52,711 nucleotides of DNA from contig CAREUR010000003.1 of NCBI GenBank assembly GCA_948968885.1, positions 7,087 through 59,797 on the forward strand, given 5' to 3'. This document shows positions 43,862-52,556 of the stretch, one piece after another. Source of the DNA: an uncultured Eubacteriales bacterium (GTDB lineage Bacteria > Bacillota > Clostridia > Oscillospirales > Acutalibacteraceae). The notes under the pieces were generated by a model. It made no database searches. It was not told the DNA's origin and worked only from the letters and a program-made list of their open reading frames with translations. Every line of letters starts with the position of its first letter. The first letter of the stretch is position 1. The position numbers were made by a program, and so were the translations under genes.

Positions 43862-43904
43862 TAATCCGCTCGCAATTTTTGTTTTTAACTGGAGCGGTTT
43901 TTTA
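43862..43904. terminator. Terminator between the ireB unit and the S1 gene
   Basis: CCGCTC (43866-43871) pairs with GAGCGG (43892-43897) over a 20-base loop, and six T follow. It also lies just beyond the stop codon of the convergent S1-domain gene. Confidence 0.7.
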
Positions 43905-43911
43905 TGCTTTT

Positions 43912-44901
43912 TTATGTATAGCTCAGCTCTTTGTCTGGCTTTTCAAGACTTTCATTACTGTTATTTGCCTCTGGCTCACTGTTAAATAGCGTTTCTATTG
44001 CTCTGTCGGAGTCTTTTGGCGAGTAGACAAATTTATCCATATGATCTCCGGTAAAAAAGTAGTTTGGTGGAGCGGGCTTATAGTCGTAGTCGAAGGTGTC
44101 TATTATTATCAGCTTTATCTTCATTCTTGCGGGGATTATATTCTTTATATAGACGCTGGCTTGCTGACCGGGCTTGATTTCTTCTTTAGGCTCTGCTAGG
44201 CCGGCCAGATTTGGCGCTAGTTCTATGAATGCACCGTATTCTTCGATGGAACGGACGATTCCGGCAACTGTTTCGCCTACCGAGAAATACTCTATGTTTT
44301 CGGCCCACGTACCTAGGAGCTCTTTGTGCGTCAGGCTTATTCTGTCGTTTTCAATCGACTTCACCACTGCTTTTATGTCCATGCCTACAGAGAATCTCTC
44401 GCGCGGGTGCTCTATTCTGGATATGGAGATTGTGTCTATGGGCAAAAGCGAGACTATTCCGCAGCCGATGTCTACAAAAGCTCCAAACGGCTCCAAATGC
44501 GTAACTTTTGCGTTTATTACGTCTCCAACTTTTAGATTTTTTATATATTGATTCATGCACTTTATCTGCGCGTTTTTTCTAGATAAAGTCGCAAAAGTAT
44601 GGCCATGTTGATCCTTTTTAAACCCAGTTATAACAAAGCAAACCGGTCTATTCACGCGAGAAATGACTGCTATATCACGCACTACACCTTCTTTTATTCC
44701 TATTGCGCCGTCTTCTCTGCTAATTATTCCCTTCATGCAGCCCAAATCCACTATCAGATTGTGGCTTCCATCGCAGACTAACGCCCTTGCTTCCAGAATT
44801 TTTTCATCATGACTTGCCTGAGCCAACGTTGCCGGGTTTTGCATCGATAGTTTGTTCCCGATTGTATCAATAAGCCATCCTTCTGGATAAAAATCTATCA
44901 T
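43912..44901 (-). CDS. S1 RNA-binding domain protein
   Basis: 329 residues. An N-terminal segment (about 1-115) without clear motif precedes one good S1 domain (about 120-195: VGDVINAKVTHLEPFGAFVDIG) and a second, more divergent one (about 205-265: VGETVAGIVRSIEEYGAFIEL). The tail is acidic. Such proteins are often annotated ribosomal protein S1 in Clostridia, but two domains make that uncertain; a general RNA-binding role is safer. The ATG follows AGGAGG. It is monocistronic, divergent from the disrupted cyclophilin gene. Confidence 0.85.
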   Translation of the reverse strand: MIDFYPEGWLIDTIGNKLSMQNPATLAQASHDEKILEARALVCDGSHNLIVDLGCMKGIISREDGAIGIKEGVVRDIAVISRVNRPVCFVITGFKKDQHGHTFATLSRKNAQIKCMNQYIKNLKVGDVINAKVTHLEPFGAFVDIGCGIVSLLPIDTISISRIEHPRERFSVGMDIKAVVKSIENDRISLTHKELLGTWAENIEYFSVGETVAGIVRSIEEYGAFIELAPNLAGLAEPKEEIKPGQQASVYIKNIIPARMKIKLIIIDTFDYDYKPAPPNYFFTGDHMDKFVYSPKDSDRAIETLFNSEPEANNSNESLEKPDKELSYT

Positions 44902-44919
44902 TTTAGTTCCTCCTAGTTT

Positions 44920-44948
44920 TTTATATAATTATCTATATGCACGCGCAA
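44920..44948 (-). promoter_or_regulatory. Promoter of the S1-domain gene
   Basis: On the minus strand: TTGCGC (44948-44943), a 17-base spacer, TATAAA (44925-44920). Confidence 0.5.
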
Positions 44949-44978
44949 AACTAGAATATAACTTGCTTTGAGCTATAC

Positions 44979-45007
44979 TTGAAATATTAAAATAAATGTA
45001 CTAAAAT
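44979..45007 (+). promoter_or_regulatory. Promoter of the disrupted cyclophilin gene
   Basis: TTGAAA (44979-44984), a 17-base spacer, TAAAAT (45002-45007). It appears fully intact. It would also serve the two DUF4870-like genes downstream. Confidence 0.7.
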
Positions 45008-45046
45008 ATAGCTGTGAGATTATAAATAAAACTGGAAGGAGCCTGT

Positions 45047-45851
45047 GTGTTTGCTATGTTTATGATAAAAGAATCTGCTTTTAAATTGCTTTCTTTGGCA
45101 TTTATAGTCCCGATTTTGACTTTGTTTAGCGGCTGCTCAAATAATAGTTCTGGTGCTCAGTCGAGCAATAATTGCGCGGACAAAAAGGTTGGATATCAAT
45201 TAGAAATGCCGCAGAAAGGCGAAGAAATCGCTGTTGTTAATACATCTATGGGCTCTTTTTAGATTCGATTTTTCCCAGAAGCTGCACCAAAAGCGGTGGA
45301 AAATTTTAAAACTCATGCCAAAAATGGATATTATAACGGGTTGATTTTTCATAGAGTTATAAAGGGCTTTATGATTCAAGGTGGCGACCCTGCCGGCAAC
45401 GGAACCGGCGGCGAGAGCATCTGGGGGCACCCGTTTGAGGACGAATTTAGCGATAAGTTGTTTAACATATCTGGCGCGCTCTCTATGGCAAACTGCGGCA
45501 AAAATACTAACGGAAGTCAGTTTTTTATAAACCAGGGCAGCAAGGAATCCTTTAGCGGCTGGGATTATGCTCAGCAAATTTATGAGAAATACAAAGACAA
45601 CAAAAATGCCGCCATTATCCGATATGTCTAAAATCACAGACGAAATAAGGGAATTATACAATAATAACGGCGGAAATCCGCATCTTGATGGCTATTTTAA
45701 CACGCAAAATAAAGGTCATACCGTTTTTGGTCAGGTTTTTGAGGGTATAGATGTTGTAAATAAAATCGCCGGAGTTAGGACGAATTCTTCCGATAAGCCT
45801 TTGACCGACGTGGTTATTGAGAGTGTTGAAATAACAAAATTTGAAGGGTAA
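45047..45851 (+). pseudogene. Cyclophilin-type peptidyl-prolyl isomerase lipoprotein, disrupted twice
   Basis: The reading frame starts at a GTG five bases after AAGGAG and encodes a lipoprotein signal (hydrophobic stretch then FSGC lipobox). The cyclophilin domain follows: FHRVIKGFMIQGGDP, SMANCGKNTNGSQFFI, and, later, HTVFGQVFEGIDVVNKI. Two lesions break it. A TAG at 45260-45262 sits where homologues have a charged residue before IRFFPEAAPKAVENF. Near 45604-45630 the frame shifts by a net +1, after which KITDEIRELYNNNGGNPHLDG continues in another frame. TAG ends other genes here (clpP, tsaE, mtaB), so recoding is unlikely. Promoter and ribosome binding site are intact, so the decay may be recent, or the lesions may be sequence errors. 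Confidence 0.85.
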
Positions 45852-45854
45852 ATT

Positions 45855-46211
45855 ATGAATTCTTACAATCACGCGAATATTAAATTTTTGTCGGTGATAG
45901 CTTATCTTGGTCCACTTTTTGTCGTTGGCAAATTTTCTTATGAGAAAGAGTGCGATCAAGTTAAGTTTCACTGCAAACAGGGCGAAGCTTTGTTTTTCAT
46001 GATGGCTACGCTGGTTTTGGTTTCTATTTTTCTCGATTTTACTTTTTATTTTGTGCTCGACTCTCTTAGCATCATCTGCTTTTTGTTTAACATCGGCGTT
46101 GGCGTCAGTTGGGTGATCTTGGCCATTATGGGCGCTGCTTCGGCTCTTTCTGGCAAAAAAGTTCGGCTGCCGATTATTGGCTCTGTGCTTGATAAAATAA
46201 ACAACAAATAA
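45855..46211 (+). CDS. DUF4870-like small membrane protein (first of two)
   Basis: 118 residues with about three hydrophobic segments. The family pattern is visible: an early LSVIAYLGPLFVV segment, a charged DQVKFHCKQGEALFF motif (the F-H-x-x-Q-G pattern), two further membrane segments, and a C-terminal RLPIIGSVLDKI. The function of this family is unknown. The ATG follows GAAGGG, four bases after the end of the disrupted cyclophilin gene, so it was the next cistron of that transcript and could suffer polarity from the broken gene. Confidence 0.75.
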   Translation: MNSYNHANIKFLSVIAYLGPLFVVGKFSYEKECDQVKFHCKQGEALFFMMATLVLVSIFLDFTFYFVLDSLSIICFLFNIGVGVSWVILAIMGAASALSGKKVRLPIIGSVLDKINNK

Positions 46212-46226
46212 AGAAGGGTAATTTTT

Positions 46227-46628
46227 ATGGATCATAACAACCGCGAGGGCAAGCCTTTTAACTCGTTTAATGAGCAGAATTTTAATTTTCCTCAGTTTCA
46301 AAAACAGACGATATACTGCGTGCTGGCGTATATTTATATTCTTTGGATCGTTGGTTTACTGGCCGAGCGGGATAACGAGACGGTCAAGTTCCACGTTAAT
46401 CAGGGAATTATTTTGTCTGCGGTCTCATTTTTTTCGCTTGTTATAATCAATGTTCTGTCAAACTTTTTGTACTCAATCGCGCCCATTCTTGCCAGCGTAT
46501 CGGCCTTGTTGGAGATTCTATGGCTTATATTTTATGTAATATTCACTTTTTGGGGCATCAAAAATGCTGCAAAGCAAGATAATAAGCCGCTTCCGGTTAT
46601 CGGCTCTTTGTTTAATTTTGTTAAATAA
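46227..46628 (+). CDS. DUF4870-like small membrane protein (second of two)
   Basis: 133 residues and a paralogue of the preceding gene: an early YCVLAYIYILWIVGLL segment, then VKFHVNQGIIL, two more hydrophobic segments, and a C-terminal PLPVIGSLFNF. It has a longer polar N-terminus rich in Asn, Phe and Gln. The ATG follows GAAGGG, 15 bases after the first copy, which suggests tandem duplication. A strong terminator follows. Confidence 0.78.
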   Translation: MDHNNREGKPFNSFNEQNFNFPQFQKQTIYCVLAYIYILWIVGLLAERDNETVKFHVNQGIILSAVSFFSLVIINVLSNFLYSIAPILASVSALLEILWLIFYVIFTFWGIKNAAKQDNKPLPVIGSLFNFVK

Positions 46629-46649
46629 TTTTGAATCGACACAAAATTT

Positions 46650-46679
46650 AGCGCCGCACTATACCGCGCGGCGCTTTTT
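46650..46679. terminator. Terminator between the DUF4870-like genes and ligA
   Basis: A perfect GC-rich 8-bp stem AGCGCCGC/GCGGCGCT (46650-46657 with 46668-46675), a 10-base loop, and a T-run after it. An A-rich 5' flank makes it possibly bidirectional. Confidence 0.85.
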
Positions 46680-46690
46680 GCTGCTAATTT

Positions 46691-48670
46691 TTATTCTATC
46701 ATTTTTAAAAAGTCATCTTCAGAAATTATCTTGACTCCTAGGTTTTGCGCCTTTTCTAGCTTGCTTCCGGCATTTTCTCCAGCTAGCACAAAATCTGTTT
46801 TTTGCGATACACTGCCCGAAACCTTCCCCCCTTGCTTTTCGATCATATCGGTCGCCTGATTTCTAGATAAACTAGGTAAAGTTCCTGTTAAAACAAATGT
46901 TTTGCCGTCAAACGTGGTCCCTTCGGATTTTTTGCCTTCGCTCATTTTTAAACCCAATTTTGAAAGATTGCTAATCAATTCCCTATTTTCTGCAATCGAA
47001 AAATAATCAATTACGCTTTGCGCCATAATTTCGCCAAATCCCTCTATAGCTGCGAGTTCCTCCATCGTTGCTGAGAACAACTCCTTCATATTGCTAAAAG
47101 TTTTTGCCAAAAGTTTCGCCGCGCCTTTGCCTATGTGGCGGATTCCAAGTGCATAAATCAAACGATAAAACGCATTGTTTTTAGAGTTTTCTATCGCCGC
47201 CAACAAATTTTCTGCAGACTTCTCCCCCATTCGCTTGAGCGAAGCCAGCTCTTCCTTCTGCAATTTGTAAATATCTTCGATTGACGACACTAGTCTGTTT
47301 TCAACTAAAAGCTCTAAAACGGCGGGCCCCAGGCCTGCGATGTCCATCGCGTCTCTTGAGGCAAAGTGAATCATGTGCCTCAGCAACTGCGCCGGACACT
47401 GAGCGTTGGTGCACCTCAAAACGGCCTCGCCCTCTTCTTTAACGACTTTCGCTCCGCAAGAAGGGCATATTTTGGGCATATAAAAGTCCGTTGAATCTGC
47501 GTTATGCTGTTTTATCGCAACAACCTCCGGAATGATCTCTCCGGCCTTGCGAACGATGATCGTGTCGCCGATTTTTATGTCTTTCTCGCGAATAAGCCCC
47601 TCGTTGTGCAAAACGGCCCTGCTAACCGTCGTCCCAGCTAGCAATATAGGCTCAAAAACTGCGGTGGGCGTCAGGGCGCCGGTTCTGCCAACTTTCACCT
47701 CTATGCTCAAAAGCTTGGTTTCTTTTTCTTCGGGCGGATATTTAAAAGCCTCGGCCCAACGGGGAAATTTCGCCGTGCTGCCAAGTTCTTCTCGCTGAGA
47801 AAACGCGTTAACCTTAACAACAGCGCCATCCGTGCCAAATGGAAATTCCTTTGCCGCATATCTTAGCCGCTCAACCTCTGTAATAACATCTTCAATGTCA
47901 CCAAAAATTTGGCTTATGGCGGGCGTGTTGAACCCTAATTTTCGCAGATAGTCAAGAGAATCCTTATGCGCAGCCAAAGCTTTGCCCTTCATCTGCTGGA
48001 TGTTAAACATCACAATGTCCAGGTTTCTTTTTTTTGTCACGCTAGCATTTTTTTGCCGCAATGAGCCCGCAGCTGCGTTTCTTGGATTTTTAAACGGCTT
48101 TTCTCCGGTCAATTCCTGCTCTTTTACAAGATGCAAAAAATTTGCTTTCGACATATAAACCTCGCCACGGACCTCGATAAAAGGCATATTCTCGGTTAAA
48201 TGCATTGGCAAAGATTTTATCGTCCTTAAATTTTCCGTGATATCCTCCCCCATGGCCCCGTCGCCACGCGTGGAGCCCCGAACAAAAACGCCGTCAATAT
48301 ACTCAACCGAGACAGACAGCCCGTCAACCTTCGGCTCAACCACATATTCAGCCGTCCCCACTTGAGCCTTAACCCGCTTGTCAAAATCCCTCAACTCATC
48401 ATAAGAAAAAGAATCATGCAAGCTCTCCATCCTAACAATGTGCTCAACGGGCGTAAACTTGGCCGACGCCGAACCTCCAACTCTTTGGGTAGGCGAATCC
48501 TCTGTTAAAAGCTGCGGAAACTGTGCCTCCAAACTTTCGAGCCGCCGCAGTAGCATGTCATATTCGTAATCATCTATTTCTGGCGCGTCCTCATCGTAAT
48601 ACTTTTTGTTGTGATAATTTATCTGCTTTTTTAGGTCGTCTACTAGCTTTTCTGCGTCAATCAAATTCAT
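46691..48670 (-). CDS. ligA: NAD-dependent DNA ligase
   Basis: 659 residues, normal length. The adenylated lysine is Lys114 in EPKVDGLSV. The Ia domain (YYDEDAPEIDDYEYD) at the N-terminus binds NAD. An OB fold, a four-cysteine zinc finger (CPSCG...CTNAQCPAQL), helix-hairpin-helix repeats and a C-terminal BRCT domain (GKTFVLTGTL) follow. The ATG is about 12 bases after AGGA. No partner pcrA is adjacent, although pcrA-ligA pairs are common; the pcrA of this window is 32 kb away. Confidence 0.97.
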   Translation of the reverse strand: MNLIDAEKLVDDLKKQINYHNKKYYDEDAPEIDDYEYDMLLRRLESLEAQFPQLLTEDSPTQRVGGSASAKFTPVEHIVRMESLHDSFSYDELRDFDKRVKAQVGTAEYVVEPKVDGLSVSVEYIDGVFVRGSTRGDGAMGEDITENLRTIKSLPMHLTENMPFIEVRGEVYMSKANFLHLVKEQELTGEKPFKNPRNAAAGSLRQKNASVTKKRNLDIVMFNIQQMKGKALAAHKDSLDYLRKLGFNTPAISQIFGDIEDVITEVERLRYAAKEFPFGTDGAVVKVNAFSQREELGSTAKFPRWAEAFKYPPEEKETKLLSIEVKVGRTGALTPTAVFEPILLAGTTVSRAVLHNEGLIREKDIKIGDTIIVRKAGEIIPEVVAIKQHNADSTDFYMPKICPSCGAKVVKEEGEAVLRCTNAQCPAQLLRHMIHFASRDAMDIAGLGPAVLELLVENRLVSSIEDIYKLQKEELASLKRMGEKSAENLLAAIENSKNNAFYRLIYALGIRHIGKGAAKLLAKTFSNMKELFSATMEELAAIEGFGEIMAQSVIDYFSIAENRELISNLSKLGLKMSEGKKSEGTTFDGKTFVLTGTLPSLSRNQATDMIEKQGGKVSGSVSQKTDFVLAGENAGSKLEKAQNLGVKIISEDDFLKMIE

Positions 48671-48729
48671 GGTATACTAAACATCCTGCTTTCTTCATAT
48701 TTGCATTTGCACAAACTTTTTGTATAGCC

Positions 48730-49371
48730 TCAATTATTAATATTCCCAGCAAACAACGCGGGCACTTCGCCCACAATTATGGTCTCTGCGATTAAAATGC
48801 TGGTGCTAACAACGGTAGCCACCGGGTACCCAGGGATGAGCGCAAAGACTTCGGTGCTAACATCCAGATACAGCCGGTGCTTGGTTTGGTTTATTCCAGC
48901 AGAGACAAACTCGCTCTTAAAGTCAACGTCCACACAGCCAGAAGTAGAAACATCGATCGAGATTTTTGGGCCTCTACCATTTAAAATTTCTGTGCCAGTA
49001 AACGTGCCAACAGGAATTTTAACTTTAGGAATATCCATGCTGTTTAGCTTTTCCTGTATCGACATAGTCATAAAAGATTTTAACGAATTAACCTTTTTCA
49101 TATCAGTACTTATAGCTAAAATTTTACCATCATCGTCTTTTTGTATGTCAACTATATCGGAATAATCTATATCTAACCGCGAAAGCTCATCCGCCACCAC
49201 CTGGTTAATCACCTTTGTAGAAACTGTCTGTGCCTGATTAAAAACAACTGACTTCACAAGTGGCCGCATCTGTCTGTCGAACAAAACAGCTAAAATAGAT
49301 ATAATTACAACAATTATTGCAAGTTTTAGTTTAATAGATAATTTTTTTTGCTTGTACTTTGGCTTTTTCAC
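48730..49371 (-). CDS. yunB: Sporulation protein YunB
   Basis: 213 residues matching YunB, a mother-cell sporulation protein of Bacillus subtilis under SigE control. An N-terminal transmembrane segment (about 14-32) is followed by a long exposed domain; the region VPVGTFTGTEILNGRGP and the C-terminal segment IAETIIVGEVP are family features. The GTG start follows GGGAGGG closely. It lies between ligA and the metal transporter on the same strand. A SigE-like promoter (AAATATA, 13 bases, TATATATT) can be read upstream, but this is weak. Confidence 0.85.
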   Translation of the reverse strand: MKKPKYKQKKLSIKLKLAIIVVIISILAVLFDRQMRPLVKSVVFNQAQTVSTKVINQVVADELSRLDIDYSDIVDIQKDDDGKILAISTDMKKVNSLKSFMTMSIQEKLNSMDIPKVKIPVGTFTGTEILNGRGPKISIDVSTSGCVDVDFKSEFVSAGINQTKHRLYLDVSTEVFALIPGYPVATVVSTSILIAETIIVGEVPALFAGNINN

Positions 49372-49434
49372 AACCCTCCCCCCAATATATACCGGATAAT
49401 TCAGTATATTTGGACGCAAGAGATTTGGTGAAAG

Positions 49435-50307
49435 TCAGCCTGTCGGATTAGCGTGAATCATAACGTGTTTTATCGAAGTATTTGCGCGCTCAATGTCATC
49501 ATGCAGCACGTGAGTCAGCTCGTGGACAGCCTTAAAGCTCATGTCTTTATCTATTTTTACCTCTATGTCAACATATATTCGGCTCCCAAAAAGCCGGGTT
49601 TTTAGCATGTCTATCCCTCGCACATCTTCGCAATTTAAAATTATTTCCCGGATTTTTTGTTCAACTTCCTCCGGCGCGGCAGAATCTATAATCTGAGCAA
49701 TAGACGTGCGCAAAATATTGTAAGCAACCTTTATAATTATGGCGCAAATCACAAACGAAGCGATGGGGTCCAAAACCGGCAGCCCGCACATAGCGCCAAC
49801 AACGCCGATCAGCGAGCCAATTGAAGACAACGCATCCGACCGATGGTGCCACGCGTCGGCATATAGCGAGGTAGAATTTATTTTATCGGCAGCATTTTTA
49901 GTGTACCGATACATCCACTCTTTCACAGCTATCGACAAAACCGCCGCAAATACTGTTATCTTGTCCGGAATAACAATATCCCCGCAAAAAATACTTTTAA
50001 CGCCATAAAATCCAATAGTCGCCGCCGTGCCAAAAAGCATCAACGCAAGCACAATCGCAGCAATGCATTCAAACTTTTCATGACCGTACGGATGTTTTTC
50101 ATCTGGCTTTTTGTTAGAGAACCCCGCCCCAAGCATCACAACTATAGTACTCAAAACGTCCGAAGCCGAATGTATAGCATCCGAAACCAAAGCAATCGAA
50201 TTTCCAAATATCCCCGCGGCCAACTTAGCCGCCGTTAGCAAAAAGTTTATAATCATAGTATTGATGCTAACTTTGTAAATAACTTTTCTAGCCTCCGCCT
50301 TATCCAA
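49435..50307 (-). CDS. Cation diffusion facilitator family transporter
   Basis: 290-residue metal exporter with about six transmembrane segments. The metal-site residues are visible in LVSDAIHSASDVLST (segment II) and DAWHHRSDALSS (segment V). The KPDEKHPYGHEKFE motif between them and the C-terminal ferredoxin-like cytoplasmic domain (about 210-288) are typical. The metal (Zn, Mn or Fe) cannot be told. I use the TTG behind GGAGTGAAGGG; a GTG three codons upstream is possible. Confidence 0.9.
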   Translation of the reverse strand: MDKAEARKVIYKVSINTMIINFLLTAAKLAAGIFGNSIALVSDAIHSASDVLSTIVVMLGAGFSNKKPDEKHPYGHEKFECIAAIVLALMLFGTAATIGFYGVKSIFCGDIVIPDKITVFAAVLSIAVKEWMYRYTKNAADKINSTSLYADAWHHRSDALSSIGSLIGVVGAMCGLPVLDPIASFVICAIIIKVAYNILRTSIAQIIDSAAPEEVEQKIREIILNCEDVRGIDMLKTRLFGSRIYVDIEVKIDKDMSFKAVHELTHVLHDDIERANTSIKHVMIHANPTG

Positions 50308-50426
50308 ACCCTTCACTCCAAATCCGTGTAAACACAATGTTCTCGTTCTAGTTTAGCTACATTTTTTGCCAATTTTAGTTAATATAATACTCTCAATATA
50401 TGCAAAGAGGGCGTAAAATGCGCTGT

Positions 50427-50455
50427 TTGAAAATTCAAAAAAGATAATGTAAAAT
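50427..50455 (+). promoter_or_regulatory. Promoter of the D,D-carboxypeptidase gene
   Basis: TTGAAA (50427-50432), a 17-base spacer, TAAAAT (50450-50455). The divergent region back to the CDF gene shows no other clear signal. Confidence 0.65.
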
Positions 50456-50502
50456 ATATTCATCGCTGGACTATATGATAACACATTACAAGGAGAATTT
50501 CC

Positions 50503-51834
50503 ATGCTTAAAAAAATCGTCTGTTTCTTCATCTTAGCAACGCATCTAGTTTGTTTTTGGCATAATAATTTTGAAGCTGCCGCAAATTTTAACATCGATTT
50601 TACCCTATCCTGCGAGGCCTTGTATCTTTATAATTTGGATAACGGGGTTGAGGTTTACAGCAAGAGCGGCGACAAAAAAATGTACCCAGCATCTCTTACC
50701 AAAATAATGACGTATATCATAGTTGCCGAGAATGTTAAGGATTTTGACAACACCAAAATAACGGCAAAAAAGGAACTTTTGAATAGTTTGTTGGGCACGG
50801 GGAGCTCGGTTTCGGGCATTAAAGCAGACGATGTTTTGTCGGTAACCCAGCTGCTGCATTGCTTAATGATAAAGTCCGGTAATGATGCGGCATTGATTCT
50901 GGCAGATTACGTTGGCGGCGATGTGCGCACATTTGTAGACATGATGAATAGTAAGGCTGCAGAATTGGGCTGCAGTGGGACACATTTTGTTAATCCGCAT
51001 GGCTTTCACGATGAAAATCATTACTCTACCGCGATAGATATTGCCACTATGACGAGGTACGCTATGAATTTGCCGGGGTTTATGGAGATTTGCTGTCTCT
51101 CTACCTCATATGTTTTGGGACAAGATAAATATCCGCTCGTCACGACTAACAGTATGATTGATCAAGCCCGCGGCGGAAAATATTATTATCGCTATGCAAG
51201 AGGAATAAAAACCGGCCACACCGACGAAGGCGGATATTGCTTGGTTTCTTCTGCCGCCTACAATGGATATTCTTATCTGTGCGTTGCAATGGGCGCCCCA
51301 ATTAAAGATGCCGCCGGCAACAAAATTACCGATAATTATGCAATGCTAGATTCGAAATCTATTTATAGATGGGCATTTACAAACTTGGAGTTAAAGCCGA
51401 TTTTAAAAAAGAAGGACCCATTGTCCGAAATAAAGGTTAAACTCGCTACAAATAAAGATTCAACTTTGCTCCATCCCGCCGATGATTACTCTGTGTTGCT
51501 GCCCAAAAACGTGAGCACAAGTAGTATCGATATGAAAATAGAAAAGTCCGAGTCGATTGACGCACCCATTAAGGTTGGTCAAAAGCTTGGTACAGCGGTG
51601 CTTTCCTACGCAAACAGAGAATTAGCTCGCGTGGATTTGGTCGCCGCTGAGGATATCGACAGAAATATTGTTCTATATCTGATTCATTGCATAGTCAATA
51701 TTGTTGGCTCGGTCTGGTTCAAGATTGCCGTTGTGGCGCTAATCATTTTGGTTATTGCCTATATATTTCTGGTCAAATCATATAACAAACGCCCGCGCAG
51801 AAAAAGAATGAAAATCGGCAAACGATATAAATAA
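50503..51834 (+). CDS. Serine-type D-Ala-D-Ala carboxypeptidase (PBP5/DacF family)
   Basis: 443 residues. A signal peptide (about 1-26) targets it outside the membrane. The penicillin-binding motifs are SLTK at 64-67 (catalytic Ser64), SGN at 125-127 and KTG at 236-238. A C-terminal beta domain follows, then a transmembrane anchor (about 395-422) and a very basic cytoplasmic tail (RPRRKRMKIGKRYK). It trims the terminal D-Ala from stem peptides and so limits cross-linking. The spoIIID gene nearby hints at DacF-like sporulation use, but the promoter looks like SigA. The C-terminal membrane-spanning anchor and basic tail replace the amphipathic helix of classic PBP5. Confidence 0.9.
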   Translation: MLKKIVCFFILATHLVCFWHNNFEAAANFNIDFTLSCEALYLYNLDNGVEVYSKSGDKKMYPASLTKIMTYIIVAENVKDFDNTKITAKKELLNSLLGTGSSVSGIKADDVLSVTQLLHCLMIKSGNDAALILADYVGGDVRTFVDMMNSKAAELGCSGTHFVNPHGFHDENHYSTAIDIATMTRYAMNLPGFMEICCLSTSYVLGQDKYPLVTTNSMIDQARGGKYYYRYARGIKTGHTDEGGYCLVSSAAYNGYSYLCVAMGAPIKDAAGNKITDNYAMLDSKSIYRWAFTNLELKPILKKKDPLSEIKVKLATNKDSTLLHPADDYSVLLPKNVSTSSIDMKIEKSESIDAPIKVGQKLGTAVLSYANRELARVDLVAAEDIDRNIVLYLIHCIVNIVGSVWFKIAVVALIILVIAYIFLVKSYNKRPRRKRMKIGKRYK

Positions 51835-51845
51835 TTTCAAAAAAA

Positions 51846-51890
51846 CGGAGCTGTTAAAAAATTAGCAGCTCCATAATTTTTATATTTTTT
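51846..51890. terminator. Terminator between the carboxypeptidase gene and spoIIID
   Basis: An 11-bp stem (51846-51856 with 51861-51871, one G-T wobble) with an AAAA loop, followed by T-rich sequence. It overlaps the last codons of spoIIID, so it can serve both convergent genes. Confidence 0.8.
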
Positions 51891-52158
51891 TCGATAAAAC
51901 TTTTTTTAGCTTCTTGTTTAGATATTTATTTTTGGTCGCAAGCCCCCCTCTAATGTGCCTTTGAGACTTATTTAACTCCAGTACGATTTTTACTTCTTTA
52001 TATAAACTCGGATTTATGTGTTTTAATCGCTCCGACACGTCTTTATGTACAGTAGACTTGCTAACTCCAAACTTTTGCGCCGCGCTCCGTACTGTAGCTT
52101 TATTGTTCAAAATGTGTTCACCGAGTTTCACGGCGCGCTCCTCTACGGCTCCTTTCAC
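51880..52158 (-). CDS. spoIIID: Sporulation transcriptional regulator SpoIIID
   Basis: 92-residue DNA-binding protein that switches mother-cell transcription between the SigE and SigK stages. The helix-turn-helix is clear: TVRSAAQKFGVSKSTVHKDV at about residues 22-41. It is followed by INPSLYKEVK, RHIRGGLATKNKY and a basic tail, all SpoIIID features. I use the GTG start: GGGAGG lies 8 bases upstream, inside the longer open frame that begins at an ATG six codons before. This also gives the usual family length. A SigE-like promoter precedes it. Confidence 0.93.
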   Translation of the reverse strand: MKGAVEERAVKLGEHILNNKATVRSAAQKFGVSKSTVHKDVSERLKHINPSLYKEVKIVLELNKSQRHIRGGLATKNKYLNKKLKKVLSKKI

Positions 52159-52189
52159 ATAGTATTCCTCCCACATTTGTTGTTAATCA

Positions 52190-52218
52190 TTTATATGTGA
52201 GAGGTTTTACGATTATGT
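52190..52218 (-). promoter_or_regulatory. Possible SigE promoter of spoIIID
   Basis: On the minus strand: ACATAAT (52218-52212), a 14-base spacer, CATATAAA (52197-52190). This resembles the SigE consensus; spoIIID is known to be transcribed by SigE in Bacillus subtilis. Confidence 0.35.
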
Positions 52219-52511
52219 TCTTAGTGTAAATTTTTAATCGCGAATTAACTTAAATGCAGGACTATAAATTATTCAAACAAAAATTATTAAGCAATTATGA
52301 CAAACAAGCGCTGTATAATTGGCCACAATATAAAAAATTGTAGTACAAATACAAAACAACCAAGTTTAAAATGCTAAATGGTGTATGGTACACTCGAAAA
52401 AATAATTGAAATATTTGGAAATTAAGATGTAGATACTAGGTATATTATTATAGGATATGTACCGACCTTTTACTTAAAGCAGATATGCATATTAATCTAT
52501 CTTAATTCTTG
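52219..52511. other. AT-rich non-coding stretch between spoIIID and tRNA-Leu
   Basis: Nearly 300 bases without a credible gene. It holds a possible -10 TATAAT at 52314-52319 without a good -35, and an imperfect inverted repeat (GGTATAT...ATATGTACC) around 52439-52463. I see no RNA gene I can name. Confidence 0.4.
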
Positions 52512-52540
52512 TTGACAAAGCAGAGAAAATGCCTTACAAT
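52512..52540 (+). promoter_or_regulatory. Promoter of tRNA-Leu
   Basis: Consensus TTGACA (52512-52517), a 17-base spacer, TACAAT (52535-52540), 16 bases before the mature tRNA. Confidence 0.82.
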
Positions 52541-52556
52541 AACCCATATGGTATTT

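Noticed and set aside
45260..45262. Recoding of TAG as a sense codon in the cyclophilin gene
   Set aside because: TAG terminates several other genes here (clpP, tsaE, mtaB, the GHL10 gene), and the same gene carries an additional frameshift, so decay or sequence error is simpler.
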